This document shows, in pieces, positions 43,821 through 51,455 of a DNA stretch of 64,000 nucleotides (positions are counted from its first letter, which is position 1; every line of letters begins with the position of its first letter). The notes under the pieces are model-generated. The model made no database searches and was not told the DNA's origin. It was given only the letters and a program-made list of their open reading frames with translations. The stretch is taken from contig NZ_AWFD01000023.1 in the NCBI RefSeq assembly GCF_000682735.1, positions 244,430 through 308,429 of the forward strand. The letters run 5' to 3'. The DNA is from Hyphomonas sp. CY54-11-8. GTDB taxonomy: Bacteria; Pseudomonadota; Alphaproteobacteria; Caulobacterales; Hyphomonadaceae. The position numbers and the translations under genes were made by a program.

Positions 43821-44873
43821 TCATGCGTCTGGCTGCGTCGGTGAAACCAGCAAGGTGCCGCGCTGCGAGGTCTGAGAGCGCTTCAGCCTGAAAATCCGGG
43901 GGCGGACATATAGCATCCGCAGCGGCGTCTCCATCGCCAGACGATGCATGCCGAGCGCGATCATCAGCGCGGCGGCGGCAACCGCGAGGCTGGCCGCCCC
44001 GGCATCCGCGAAGATGCCGCTTGCCTGTACCAGAGTCACCAGCGCCTGAAGCGGAATGAAGAAGCCGAGATAGATGGCCATGGACTGGCGGCCCGCATCG
44101 CCGATGAAGTGTGCGGCGGGCAGCGTTGAAAGAAGAACGCCCATACCGATCAGGGCAAAGCTGCCGGCAAAGCCAAGGATCAGCGAGACGATCGGCAGGC
44201 CGGCAATCCCCATGGCGACAAAGGCTGTGTGCACACCAGCCCAGATACCGAGGGCCCAGCCAATGTCCCGCCAGCGCGTGGTCGCGCTCTGCGCAAAGGA
44301 AAAGACCAGCGATGCCCCGGCATAGCCGGCGTAGAAGAAGATGTAATTACTGGCAAAATGATCGGCCACGGACCAGCCGGTCTGGAACAGGCCCGCTGCG
44401 GCCAGCATCTGCAACAAGGCCCCTGCGGCGAGCACGCGCGGGGCTTTCAGCCGCCGGATGGTACGCGTGACGAGATAGAAGAGAGCAAGCTGCTGCAGGA
44501 ACCAGAGCGGGCTGTGCGGCGCGATCCAGCCGGAAAGGTAGATGCGCGCAAGTTCCGCCGGGCCGCGGGTGAAGGCGCCCGCGTTCAGGATCACCGTCTC
44601 AATGGCTAGCCAAAGGGTGAAGAAATAGACGAGGCGCAGCAGCTTGCGGTCAAAATAGGCCGGGGCCGATCCGAAAAGGGAGCGGTGCAGGAACAGGCCC
44701 GCAATCAGGAAAAAAGCCGGAACGACGAACGGATCTGCCCATGCCGCAACACCCAGCATCCAGTTGGATCCCCCATCGGGCGCGCCAAAACCGAGCGCGG
44801 CGACCGACATCACCACGAGGATGATACCAAGGCCTTTTACGTGATCGATCCAAGCAATCCGTCCGGCGTGCAT
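43821..44873 (-). CDS. Acyltransferase-3 family membrane protein
   Basis: Integral membrane protein of 350 residues with about ten hydrophobic helices, typical of O-acyltransferase family 3, which modifies surface sugars or lipids. The start HAGRIAWIDHVKGLGIILVV is characteristic. The usual catalytic His after this segment (V-x-x-x-H) is not evident: the stretch reads VVMSVAALGF, so it may have a different role. ATG 44873 has GGAGGAG. It lies downstream of tetR on the same strand (98 bp), which may control it. Confidence 0.8.
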   Translation of the reverse strand: MHAGRIAWIDHVKGLGIILVVMSVAALGFGAPDGGSNWMLGVAAWADPFVVPAFFLIAGLFLHRSLFGSAPAYFDRKLLRLVYFFTLWLAIETVILNAGAFTRGPAELARIYLSGWIAPHSPLWFLQQLALFYLVTRTIRRLKAPRVLAAGALLQMLAAAGLFQTGWSVADHFASNYIFFYAGYAGASLVFSFAQSATTRWRDIGWALGIWAGVHTAFVAMGIAGLPIVSLILGFAGSFALIGMGVLLSTLPAAHFIGDAGRQSMAIYLGFFIPLQALVTLVQASGIFADAGAASLAVAAAALMIALGMHRLAMETPLRMLYVRPRIFRLKRSQTSQRGTLLVSPTQPDA

Positions 44874-44971
44874 GGGGGGCTCCTCCCTGTTTGGGGAAAC
44901 CCGCTGCAAGATTCGTGCAGGAAGGGATTAAGCTTGTCCGGAAGGGAGGCGATTCAGCCGGTTTTGACGTG

Positions 44972-45571
44972 TCAGATCGTCGAATAGACGCGCAGGGCGT
45001 ATCGGGCCTGCTGCACGCTGTAGCCCTCTTTCACCGGGGCGCGGAGCACACAGATCCGGTGCCAGAGCGGCCCGAGCAGCTGTTCGATCACTTCATCCAG
45101 GTCGAAATCGCGCCGGATCACACGTTTTGCCGCCAGTTCGGCAAGGACCATTCGCATCGGCTGGCGGATGTCGCGGCTCATCCAGGCGCGCCAGGCCTCG
45201 CCGGCATGCTGGTCGTCCGCCGCCGCCATCAGCGCGCCGCGCAGCACTGCATGGCCATTTCCGGTACGGGCCGCCGCTTCTAGCGGGACAATCAGCGTGG
45301 CGATACGTTCCTGCGGATCGCGTCCGCCATCGGGGCTGTCCGGAACCAGCGCCAGCGCCGCATCCACGCACATGGCGCCGATGGACGGCCACCAGCGATA
45401 GATCGTCTGCTTCGAGGCGCTTGCCCGCTTGGCCACGGCATCCACGCTGAAAGTCCGCCAGCCGCTTTCGGCCAGTTCGGCACGGGTGGCTTCAAGGATG
45501 GCGGCGCGGGACTCCTCGCTGCGCGAAGGGCCTTTGCGGGAAGTCTTCTTCACGCTGGCGTCTGTCGACAT
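44972..45571 (-). CDS. TetR family transcriptional regulator
   Basis: Repressor of 199 residues with an N-terminal TetR HTH (SEESRAAILEATRAELAESGWRTFSVDAVAKRASASKQTIYRWW, about 15-60) and a ligand-binding C-terminal domain ending HRICVLRAPVKEGYSVQQARYALR. A GGGAGA site precedes ATG 45571. It diverges from the carbonic anhydrase gene. The intergenic region holds a 6-N7-6 inverted repeat that could be its operator. Its ligand is unknown. Confidence 0.88.
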   Translation of the reverse strand: MSTDASVKKTSRKGPSRSEESRAAILEATRAELAESGWRTFSVDAVAKRASASKQTIYRWWPSIGAMCVDAALALVPDSPDGGRDPQERIATLIVPLEAAARTGNGHAVLRGALMAAADDQHAGEAWRAWMSRDIRQPMRMVLAELAAKRVIRRDFDLDEVIEQLLGPLWHRICVLRAPVKEGYSVQQARYALRVYSTI

Positions 45572-45656
45572 TCGAATGGTCTCCCTTGCGGAACTAGGCG
45601 GCACTTGCGGCGTTACTGCGGGGGCTTCGTTCCTGAAACTAGGCCAAACACGTAAA

Positions 45657-45675
45657 CAATGTCCGATTCACATTG
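45657..45675. promoter_or_regulatory. Putative TetR operator (CAATGT-N7-ACATTG)
   Basis: Perfect 6-bp inverted repeat (45657-45662 and 45670-45675) around 7 bases, in the divergent region between tetR (start 45571) and carbonic anhydrase (start 45741). Size and placement fit a TetR-type operator, but the arms are short. Confidence 0.45.
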
Positions 45676-45740
45676 GCGACTTCTGCAGTATGCAATAGAG
45701 AAGCGCCGGCAGGAACAGGCTTGGAAACTGGATTGAAATC

Positions 45741-46364
45741 ATGAAATCGATTGAAGAGCTAATTGAAGGCTACAGACGCTTCCGCGGCGGAGTCTATTCT
45801 GAACAAGCGGCCCTCTATCGCGAACTGGGCGAGGGCCAGAGCCCGGCCATCATGCTGATCGCCTGCGCGGACAGCCGCGCGGAGCCTTCTGACATCTTTT
45901 CTGCGGCGCCCGGCCAGCTGTTTGTTGTGCGAAACGTCGCCAATCTCGTGCCGCCCTACATGCCGGACGGAAAGCTGCACGGCGTCAGCTCGGCGCTCGA
46001 ATATGCGGTGAACGTGTTGAAGGTACAACACATCGTAGTGATGGGGCATGGCGGCTGTGGCGGTGTGCAGGCGTCACTTGCCGGTGGAGACAACCCGCTG
46101 ATCGGCGAATTCGTGACCCCGTGGGTCTCGCTGCTCGATGAGGCGCGCGACCGGGTGCTCGAATCCGGGTCGATCAATCCGCAATTCTCGCTGGAACTAG
46201 AAGGGATCGAAACCTCCCTCAAGAATCTGATGAGCTTCCCCTTCGTGGAAAAAGCCGTCAGCGCAGGCGAGCTGGAACTGCACGGCGCCTGGTTTGCGAT
46301 CAAACATGGCGAATTGCACTGGCGGAATACGAAAACCGGCCGGTTCGAGGTGGTCGACCGCTAA
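45741..46364 (+). CDS. Beta-class carbonic anhydrase
   Basis: Zinc enzyme interconverting CO2 and bicarbonate. The 207-residue protein has the zinc ligands C42, H103 and C106 and the catalytic dyad D44/R46 in ACADSR, with MGHGGCGG at 101-108. The C-terminal region (WFAIKHGELHW) matches the bacterial beta class. It begins after a TetR-like regulator gene with a possible operator. Its last four bases overlap the convergent LysE gene. Confidence 0.94.
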   Translation: MKSIEELIEGYRRFRGGVYSEQAALYRELGEGQSPAIMLIACADSRAEPSDIFSAAPGQLFVVRNVANLVPPYMPDGKLHGVSSALEYAVNVLKVQHIVVMGHGGCGGVQASLAGGDNPLIGEFVTPWVSLLDEARDRVLESGSINPQFSLELEGIETSLKNLMSFPFVEKAVSAGELELHGAWFAIKHGELHWRNTKTGRFEVVDR

Positions 46365-46990
46365 GTGTGCGGCGTAAACGTCGAAACTGAAGCAAAAATG
46401 GCTGATGCCAGCATGGCGAGCGCCGCCCCGCGATTGAACCAGCGGGTAAAGGCGGGCGATTCGAAATGGTGGTTCATGCCGTCCGCCAACCAGGCATAGA
46501 GCGTCAGACCGGTCATTTCACACACGGTGATCGTGGCCATCATGATCAGCGTCTGCGGTACGACCGGGTGGGTCATGTCGAAATAGGACGGCAAGAGCAG
46601 GCCGAAAAAGACCAGCGCGTTGGGGTTCAGCACCTGCAGGCCGACGCCGCGGGCGAACAGCTTTCCGCGCGGCGGGGCGTCCTTCGCGCTGGCATGGGGG
46701 CTCGACGGGTCCGCCATGGCCAGAGACCAGGCGAGCCAGGCGATAAAGCAGATCCCGGCGATCTTCAGCCCGTTGAGCAATACCGGGAATTGCGCCGCAA
46801 AGGCTGCGATGCCGCCGGCGGCCAGCGAAATCCAGATCAGGTTTGCAGCGGCAACGCCGAGGGCCGGGATGAGCGCCGTCGGCGCGCGATAGCGCAGCGA
46901 GGTGCTCATCACCAGCATGACAGCCGGGCCGGGGGTCAGGCCGCCTGCAATGAACAGGGCAACCAGGGCAATCCAGACCGAAAGGTCCAT
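46361..46990 (-). CDS. LysE family translocator
   Basis: Inner-membrane amino-acid exporter of the LysE/RhtB family, 209 residues with about six helices. Signature segments are AGGLTPGPAVMLVMSTSLRYR (N-terminus), GIAAFAAQFPVLLNGLKIAGICFIAWLAW and GVGLQVLNPNALVFFGLLLP. Substrate unknown. It converges with carbonic anhydrase and lies 25 bp downstream of ppa. Confidence 0.9.
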   Translation of the reverse strand: MDLSVWIALVALFIAGGLTPGPAVMLVMSTSLRYRAPTALIPALGVAAANLIWISLAAGGIAAFAAQFPVLLNGLKIAGICFIAWLAWSLAMADPSSPHASAKDAPPRGKLFARGVGLQVLNPNALVFFGLLLPSYFDMTHPVVPQTLIMMATITVCEMTGLTLYAWLADGMNHHFESPAFTRWFNRGAALAMLASAIFASVSTFTPHT

Positions 46991-47015
46991 TCAGGCCCCC
47001 GTCAGGGTTAGAGGA

Positions 47016-47546
47016 TCAGCTCTCGGTGCCGCGCTTTACGGCGGCATCGATCAGCTCACGGGCCTTCTCGATGCCATACCAGCCCTCGATCCGGGTCCAT
47101 TTGCCCTGTTCGAGATCTTTGTAGTGCGTGAAGAAGTGAGCGATCTTGTCACAAAGCGTCTGCGGCAGATCGTGATAGGTCGCGATCTTGTCGTAGTAGG
47201 CCGTCAGCTTCGGGTGCGGCACGGCGAGGATCTTCTCATCTGGGCCCTTGTCGTCCGTCATCATGAGAACGCCGACCGGGCGGGCGCGCACGACGGAGCC
47301 CGGCACCAGCGGGCGGTTGCCAACGACCATGACATCGATCGGGTCGCCATCGAGGCTCATCGTATGCGGGACGAAGCCGTAATTACAGGGATAGCGCATC
47401 TCGGTGTAGAGATAGCGGTCGACGAACATGGCGCCGGAATCCTTGTCGATCTCGTATTTGATCGGGTCGCCGCCGAGGGGCACTTCGATCAGAACGTTGA
47501 GGTCATCCGGCGGGTTCTGGCCCGCGCTGATCTTTGAAAGGTCCAT
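47016..47546 (-). CDS. ppa: Inorganic pyrophosphatase
   Basis: Soluble family I pyrophosphatase, 176 residues. The signature DGDPIDVMV (residues 66-74) carries the three metal aspartates D66, D68 and D71. Other marks are EIDKDSGAMFVDR, YPCNYGFVPHT and KILAVPHPK. It drives biosynthesis by hydrolysing PPi. No coupling with neighbours is seen; lysE lies 25 bp downstream. Confidence 0.95.
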   Translation of the reverse strand: MDLSKISAGQNPPDDLNVLIEVPLGGDPIKYEIDKDSGAMFVDRYLYTEMRYPCNYGFVPHTMSLDGDPIDVMVVGNRPLVPGSVVRARPVGVLMMTDDKGPDEKILAVPHPKLTAYYDKIATYHDLPQTLCDKIAHFFTHYKDLEQGKWTRIEGWYGIEKARELIDAAVKRGTES

Positions 47547-47643
47547 TGTCTGCGCTCGCTTAGGGAGGAAGTGAGAGTTCGCGTGGCGATGGCCTTTTGA
47601 GACCTGAACGTCAAGGGCGGCGTTGCCGCAGACGACTAATGTC

Positions 47644-47946
47644 TTAGCCCTCTGCCTTTACTTCTTCCGCCTTGAAGATCCGCATGGGCGTTCCACCAGC
47701 AGACAGGCGGCGGGCGGCTTTGACGAAATTGCGGCTCTCTTTCAGCGCGAAATGGGCTTTCAGCGCACCCATGTCGCGCCAGTATTCGACGAAGACCAGA
47801 CGGGCAGGATCATCGCAATCGGCGTGAACATTGTGGGCGATGCAGCCGTCTTCGGCGCGCGAGCGGGCGCAGTGTTCAAGGCACAAGGCAAGGAGCTCTG
47901 TCGCTGTCTCGGGCTGGGTGTGGACACTGCCGGTGACGATGATCAT
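47644..47946 (-). CDS. Antibiotic biosynthesis monooxygenase (ABM) domain protein
   Basis: A 100-residue ferredoxin-fold protein of the ABM/YgiN type (cofactor-less quinol oxygenase family). It carries the MIIVTGSVHTQPETATELL start, DGCIAHNVHADCDDPARLVFVEYWRD and ALKAHFALKESRNFV. Function within the family varies. It is followed upstream by the 2OG-oxygenase-like gene with a 13-bp gap, so they probably share an operon. Confidence 0.82.
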   Translation of the reverse strand: MIIVTGSVHTQPETATELLALCLEHCARSRAEDGCIAHNVHADCDDPARLVFVEYWRDMGALKAHFALKESRNFVKAARRLSAGGTPMRIFKAEEVKAEG

Positions 47947-47959
47947 GGGCGGAACTTCC

Positions 47960-48574
47960 TCAGTTTCGGATCAGGGCATAGTTGAAGCTGATCGACACAC
48001 GCGGCTCTTCGGCTCGGTTCGGCATGACTTCATGGCGCAGCCAGGATTCCCAGAAAAGCGCGTGGCCTTCCTTGGGTTCCAGATAGACGAAACGGCGCGC
48101 GGTTTCCGGCGCGTCGTCTGCTGGCTGAGGCGCGCCCATCATGAAGGTGAGGCGCGGGTCTTCCATCTTCAGCGTGCCGGCGCCGTCGGGCACGGCGACA
48201 TAATAGGTGCCGGAAATGACGCTGCCCGGATGGATATGGCCGGAATGGCTGCCGCCTTCGCCGAGAATGTTCACCCAGAGCGCATCCAGTTCCAGATGGA
48301 AGCCGTTCATGTCCCAGTGCAGCTCACGGGCAAATTCTCCAGCCTTCTGGTCGAGCAGGTCTTTCAGTGCAGCGAACTCTGGGAAGCGTTCTGGCAGGTC
48401 ATCCAGCGACGCGTAGGACGTGTAGCCGTCATAACCCTGTTCGTCGCACCAGTCGTTGCCGGCTGTGTCCTCGTCTTCCAGCAGCCAGCAGACGGCTTCG
48501 AGTTCGGTGCGCAGTGCTTCTGTGCCGAGGGCTGCCTCTTTCACGAAGGTGGGGAACAGGGTCTTGAGTGTCAT
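47960..48574 (-). CDS. Putative 2OG-Fe(II) oxygenase (PF13759-type)
   Basis: A 204-residue protein with a jelly-roll region containing candidate iron ligands: HSGHIHPGSVISGTYYV (about 109-125) and SWLRHEVMPN (about 178-187). RVSISFNYAL follows. This pattern fits the putative 2OG-Fe(II) oxygenase family of prokaryotes and some phages. Substrate is unknown. It is upstream of the ABM gene on the same strand and just downstream of a strong terminator of the methyltransferase-like gene. Confidence 0.8.
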   Translation of the reverse strand: MTLKTLFPTFVKEAALGTEALRTELEAVCWLLEDEDTAGNDWCDEQGYDGYTSYASLDDLPERFPEFAALKDLLDQKAGEFARELHWDMNGFHLELDALWVNILGEGGSHSGHIHPGSVISGTYYVAVPDGAGTLKMEDPRLTFMMGAPQPADDAPETARRFVYLEPKEGHALFWESWLRHEVMPNRAEEPRVSISFNYALIRN

Positions 48575-48582
48575 GTCGGAAC

Positions 48583-48617
48583 CAAAAATAAAGACCCCGC
48601 CGGACTGGCCGGCGGGG
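48583..48617 (-). terminator. Intrinsic terminator after the lipoprotein methyltransferase gene
   Basis: Stem CCCCGCCGG (48595-48603) with CCGGCGGGG (48609-48617) around a 5-nt loop. The minus strand continues TCTTTATTTTT, a classic terminator, between stop 48640 and the next gene start at 48574. Confidence 0.88.
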
Positions 48618-48639
48618 CAGGGGTAATTCTGGAGACGGA

Positions 48640-49542
48640 CTATTCCGCCGGCTTGATGAATTTCAGCGTCATGCGGTCGCTTTCGCCGATGGCCTTGTAG
48701 GCTTCCGGGTCCCAGCCTTCGGGGGCTTCTTCGCCTTCGTCCGGCTGGTTGCTGACCGGCGGAAGCGTCCAGACACCGTAAGGATGGTCTGCGGTGTCAG
48801 CCGGGTTTGCGTTGATCTCGGAGGATCCGTCGAACTGGAAACCGGCATTGGCCGCTAGCGTGCGCACATAGTCTTCGTGGACATAGCCGCTCGGGGCTTT
48901 CGGGTCCTGCAAGGCCGTTGACGGCAGGCGGTGCTCGACCACGCCGAGAATGCCGCCGGGCTTGAGGGCCGCATAGGCGTCGTTGAAGAATTTCTGTTCG
49001 TAGCCGCCAGCCATCCAGTTATGGATGTTGCGGAAGGTGAGCACGACGTCCGCGGTGCCGGGCTCGGTCAACGGGCCGCTGTTTGCCGAGAAGCCGGAAT
49101 AGGTGATCGTGCCGAACTTCGGGTCGGTATAGTTCGATTTGAAGTTTTCATTGTTCGTCTCGATCCGGGCAACGCGCTCGGCGTCATCAATACCTTCAGG
49201 CGAGAACAGGACAGCGACCAGCTTGCCGCCGCCGGAGGCCAGGTAGGGTGCGAGGATGTTGGTGTACCAACCGCCGCCCGGCCAGATTTCCACGACGGTG
49301 TCATCGGCTTCCACGCCCAGGAATTCCAGCGTTTCCTTCGGATGGCGCCACACGTCGCGGGCTTTTTCCTCGGGCGAGCGCACGTCGCTGGCGATGGCGG
49401 CTTCCAGCGCGCTTTCAGGCGTGGGCGTCTCTGCGGCTGCGGTATCGAGTTCGGCAACAGCTTCCGGGCTGTCTGCCGGAGCGGGGGAGCAGCCGGCGAG
49501 CAGCGCCAGGGAAAGGAGGGTAGTGGATACGGCGGTTTTCAT
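48640..49542 (-). CDS. Exported lipoprotein with class I SAM-methyltransferase fold
   Basis: A 300-residue protein with a lipoprotein signal (lipobox LAGC, C18) and an Ala/Glu/Pro-rich linker. A class I methyltransferase-like domain follows: motif I VVEIWPGGGWYTNILAPYL (about 83-101), ADVVLTFRNIHNWM (about 165-178, motif IV-like) and LKPGGILGVVEHR (about 194-206). SAM is not available in the periplasm, so an exported methyltransferase is a puzzle; the domain may bind another ligand. A similar exported family is recalled in proteobacteria. It diverges from the hsp20 gene. Confidence 0.78.
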   Translation of the reverse strand: MKTAVSTTLLSLALLAGCSPAPADSPEAVAELDTAAAETPTPESALEAAIASDVRSPEEKARDVWRHPKETLEFLGVEADDTVVEIWPGGGWYTNILAPYLASGGGKLVAVLFSPEGIDDAERVARIETNNENFKSNYTDPKFGTITYSGFSANSGPLTEPGTADVVLTFRNIHNWMAGGYEQKFFNDAYAALKPGGILGVVEHRLPSTALQDPKAPSGYVHEDYVRTLAANAGFQFDGSSEINANPADTADHPYGVWTLPPVSNQPDEGEEAPEGWDPEAYKAIGESDRMTLKFIKPAE

Positions 49543-49567
49543 CTGTGTTTCTCCGTCGATGGGACCT

Positions 49568-49595
49568 CTTGAACCGCCCTTTTAGGCACCCACAT
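49568..49595 (+). promoter_or_regulatory. Possible heat-shock (sigma-32-type) promoter
   Basis: CTTGAA (49568-49573), 15 bases, then CCCACAT (49589-49595). It resembles the RpoH pattern CTTGAA - CCCCAT with a deviation in the -10 half, placed about 150 bp upstream of the hsp20 start. Confidence 0.4.
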
Positions 49596-49690
49596 GTACC
49601 TTTGTCACGGTGCTGCGACGCGGGCCGTGGCCGGGTTTCGTGCCGGTGCCATCATTCGGGCCGGGTGTTTGCGAAGTCCGAACCCCAGAC

Positions 49691-49738
49691 GGAACCCCCC
49701 GATCAGGGTGTTCCCAGTTGCTTTGAGACAGAGGACTG
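49691..49738 (+). ncRNA. ROSE-like RNA thermometer in the hsp20 leader
   Basis: Two adjacent hairpins end the hsp20 5' UTR. The first (49691-49714) has arms GGAAC and GTTCC extended by CCC/GGG. The second (49715-49738) folds CAGTT-G-CTTTG with CAGAGGACTG around a 3-nt loop and traps the Shine-Dalgarno AGAGGA. The arm TTGCT opposite AGGA, with one bulged G, is the hallmark of ROSE elements that open at heat shock. The assignment is by eye and needs a covariance search. Confidence 0.72.
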
Positions 49739-49743
49739 AACAC

Positions 49744-50220
49744 ATGTCGAATATAGATCTGACCCCCCTTTACCGCACCATGGTAGGCTTTGACCGCATG
49801 GCAAACATGATCGATCAGGCCGCGCGCTTGGATGGTTCGCAGGGCTATCCCCCTTATAATATCGAGCGAGTCGACGAAAACGCCTTCGCCATCGAGATTG
49901 CCGTTGCCGGTTTCACGCAGGACGATCTCGAGATCGAGACGAAGGAAGGCCTGCTGACCGTTGCCGGCAAGAAAACCGAAACCGAAGACGCCAGCGGCAG
50001 GGACTATCTGCACCGCGGCATTGCCCAGCGCAGCTTCATCCGCCGCTTCCAGCTAGCCGATCACATTCTCGTGACCGGCGCTCAACTGGACCATGGCGTC
50101 CTGAAAATTGATCTCGTCCGTGAACTTCCGGAAGAGAAAAAGCCTCGCAAGATCGAGATCGGAACCTCCGAAGCACCGGAGCCGAAACTGATCGGTAAGA
50201 AAAAGGCTGACGCAGCCTAA
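49744..50220 (+). CDS. Small heat-shock protein Hsp20 (IbpA-like)
   Basis: ATP-independent chaperone of the alpha-crystallin family, 158 residues. The conserved domain (about 35-130) has YNIERVDENAFAIEIAVAGFTQDDLEIETKEGLLTVAGKK, then the loop and AQRSFIRRFQLADHI, and a C-terminal tail. The ATG at 49744 has SD AGAGGA 8 nt upstream, trapped in the ROSE-like hairpin, which supports it over the ORF start at 49594. A strong terminator follows, so the gene is monocistronic. Confidence 0.92.
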   Translation: MSNIDLTPLYRTMVGFDRMANMIDQAARLDGSQGYPPYNIERVDENAFAIEIAVAGFTQDDLEIETKEGLLTVAGKKTETEDASGRDYLHRGIAQRSFIRRFQLADHILVTGAQLDHGVLKIDLVRELPEEKKPRKIEIGTSEAPEPKLIGKKKADAA

Positions 50221-50249
50221 GTCCGGTCCTGTCCGATTGAGACACGATT

Positions 50250-50285
50250 CGGCGCGCTCCTGACCGGGGCGCGCCGTTATCTTTT
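50250..50285 (+). terminator. Intrinsic terminator after hsp20
   Basis: Stem CGGCGCGC (50250-50257) with GCGCGCCG (50269-50276) around an 11-nt loop, followed by TTATCTTTT. Confidence 0.85.
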
Positions 50286-50296
50286 AAACTGAACCA

Positions 50297-51322
50297 TCAG
50301 GCGCCGGCGTTGGCCACTTTCTCCGCATGGCGGAATACCTGAAGGCAATTGGCGGCGCTGAGGAAGTCTTCCAGCGCGAGCGATTCCTTCAGTGTGCGGC
50401 TGACATGACGGTCGACCGCATTGAAGGCTTCGGCAGCGTGCTTCTGGGCCGATTGCACAAAGGTGCCGGCCTCGAGGTCAACGGAGACCTTGTCTTCGCC
50501 TGCGCGCACGGCGTCGGCGTTCGCCTTCGTCCAAGGCAGATAGGTCTTGCTGACTTCTTCCGCGAACAGCGGTGTAAGCGTCGGCTGAAGTGCGGCTATG
50601 TCCGCAAACGGACCCCCGGCTTTCGGGTCATCCATGTTTTCGCACCAGGCCGTGATGAACGGTGCGCGATCCTTCAGCCATTCTGCCGGGGTCGGGTCCA
50701 GCAGCATTTGCTGGAACTGGGCGGCGAGGCTGAAATCGGCAAAGGCCGGACGGCCCCCGAAAATGAAAAGATGCTGCTTCAGGTGCGCATTCAGCAATTC
50801 CGCAAAGCGGCGCCAGGACGCATCCAGCACCGGCTGGTTCTCAATCGAAGCACCGACCAGCGGCAGGCGGTCGGCCATGCGCTCGGCAATCTGGACCGAC
50901 GGCTTCTTCCAGGCACGCGGGCGCTTGCCGCCCGACAACTGCACCAAGGCGCGCAGGCCCGCCTGGTCGCGGTCCGGCTTGTTGCCCCAGCGCTGCTGGA
51001 ACATGCACTTGTTCAGCCACTCGTCGCCATAGTCTTCGAGGATCAGCGACAGGGCTGCAAGGGCGGGATCCTCAGGCGTGGCCGACGGCTCCGGCTGCGC
51101 CGCTTCGAGCGCCAACAGCATGCGGGTCGATTCCTGGCTCACCCGACGATCAGGTGCGACCAGTAGCGGCACGGTCGCGATACGCGCCAGTGCGCGGAAA
51201 TCGGTTTCCGTGTCGCGGGACCGGGTGATCCATTCGAACTCGACTCCCTTGTACCGCAGAAAGGCACGCACTTTCAGTGAGTAGGGTGAGGTTTCGGCGC
51301 CGAAGAGGCGATAGGCTGACAT
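50297..51322 (-). CDS. Glutathione S-transferase family protein, extended
   Basis: A 341-residue protein, much longer than a usual GST (about 210). The N-terminal thioredoxin-like domain has the active Ser or Tyr region RLFGAETSPYSLKVRAFLRYKG and the cis-Pro segment ATVPLLVAPD. A helical C-terminal domain (FIFGGRPAFADFSLAAQFQQML) and an extra tail of about 120 residues follow. Its substrate is unknown. It lies convergent to hsp20. Confidence 0.82.
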   Translation of the reverse strand: MSAYRLFGAETSPYSLKVRAFLRYKGVEFEWITRSRDTETDFRALARIATVPLLVAPDRRVSQESTRMLLALEAAQPEPSATPEDPALAALSLILEDYGDEWLNKCMFQQRWGNKPDRDQAGLRALVQLSGGKRPRAWKKPSVQIAERMADRLPLVGASIENQPVLDASWRRFAELLNAHLKQHLFIFGGRPAFADFSLAAQFQQMLLDPTPAEWLKDRAPFITAWCENMDDPKAGGPFADIAALQPTLTPLFAEEVSKTYLPWTKANADAVRAGEDKVSVDLEAGTFVQSAQKHAAEAFNAVDRHVSRTLKESLALEDFLSAANCLQVFRHAEKVANAGA

Positions 51323-51455
51323 GGCTTTGGTTCCTGTCTCGGCTCGGCCCCTGCTTAGGCATTTCAGCCCCCACTGCCAACCAGTGTTTGCCGCCGCGCC
51401 TGTAAATGGCTATGCGCGTCACCAGATATCCTGACCTGACATGAAGGAGAGGCCG

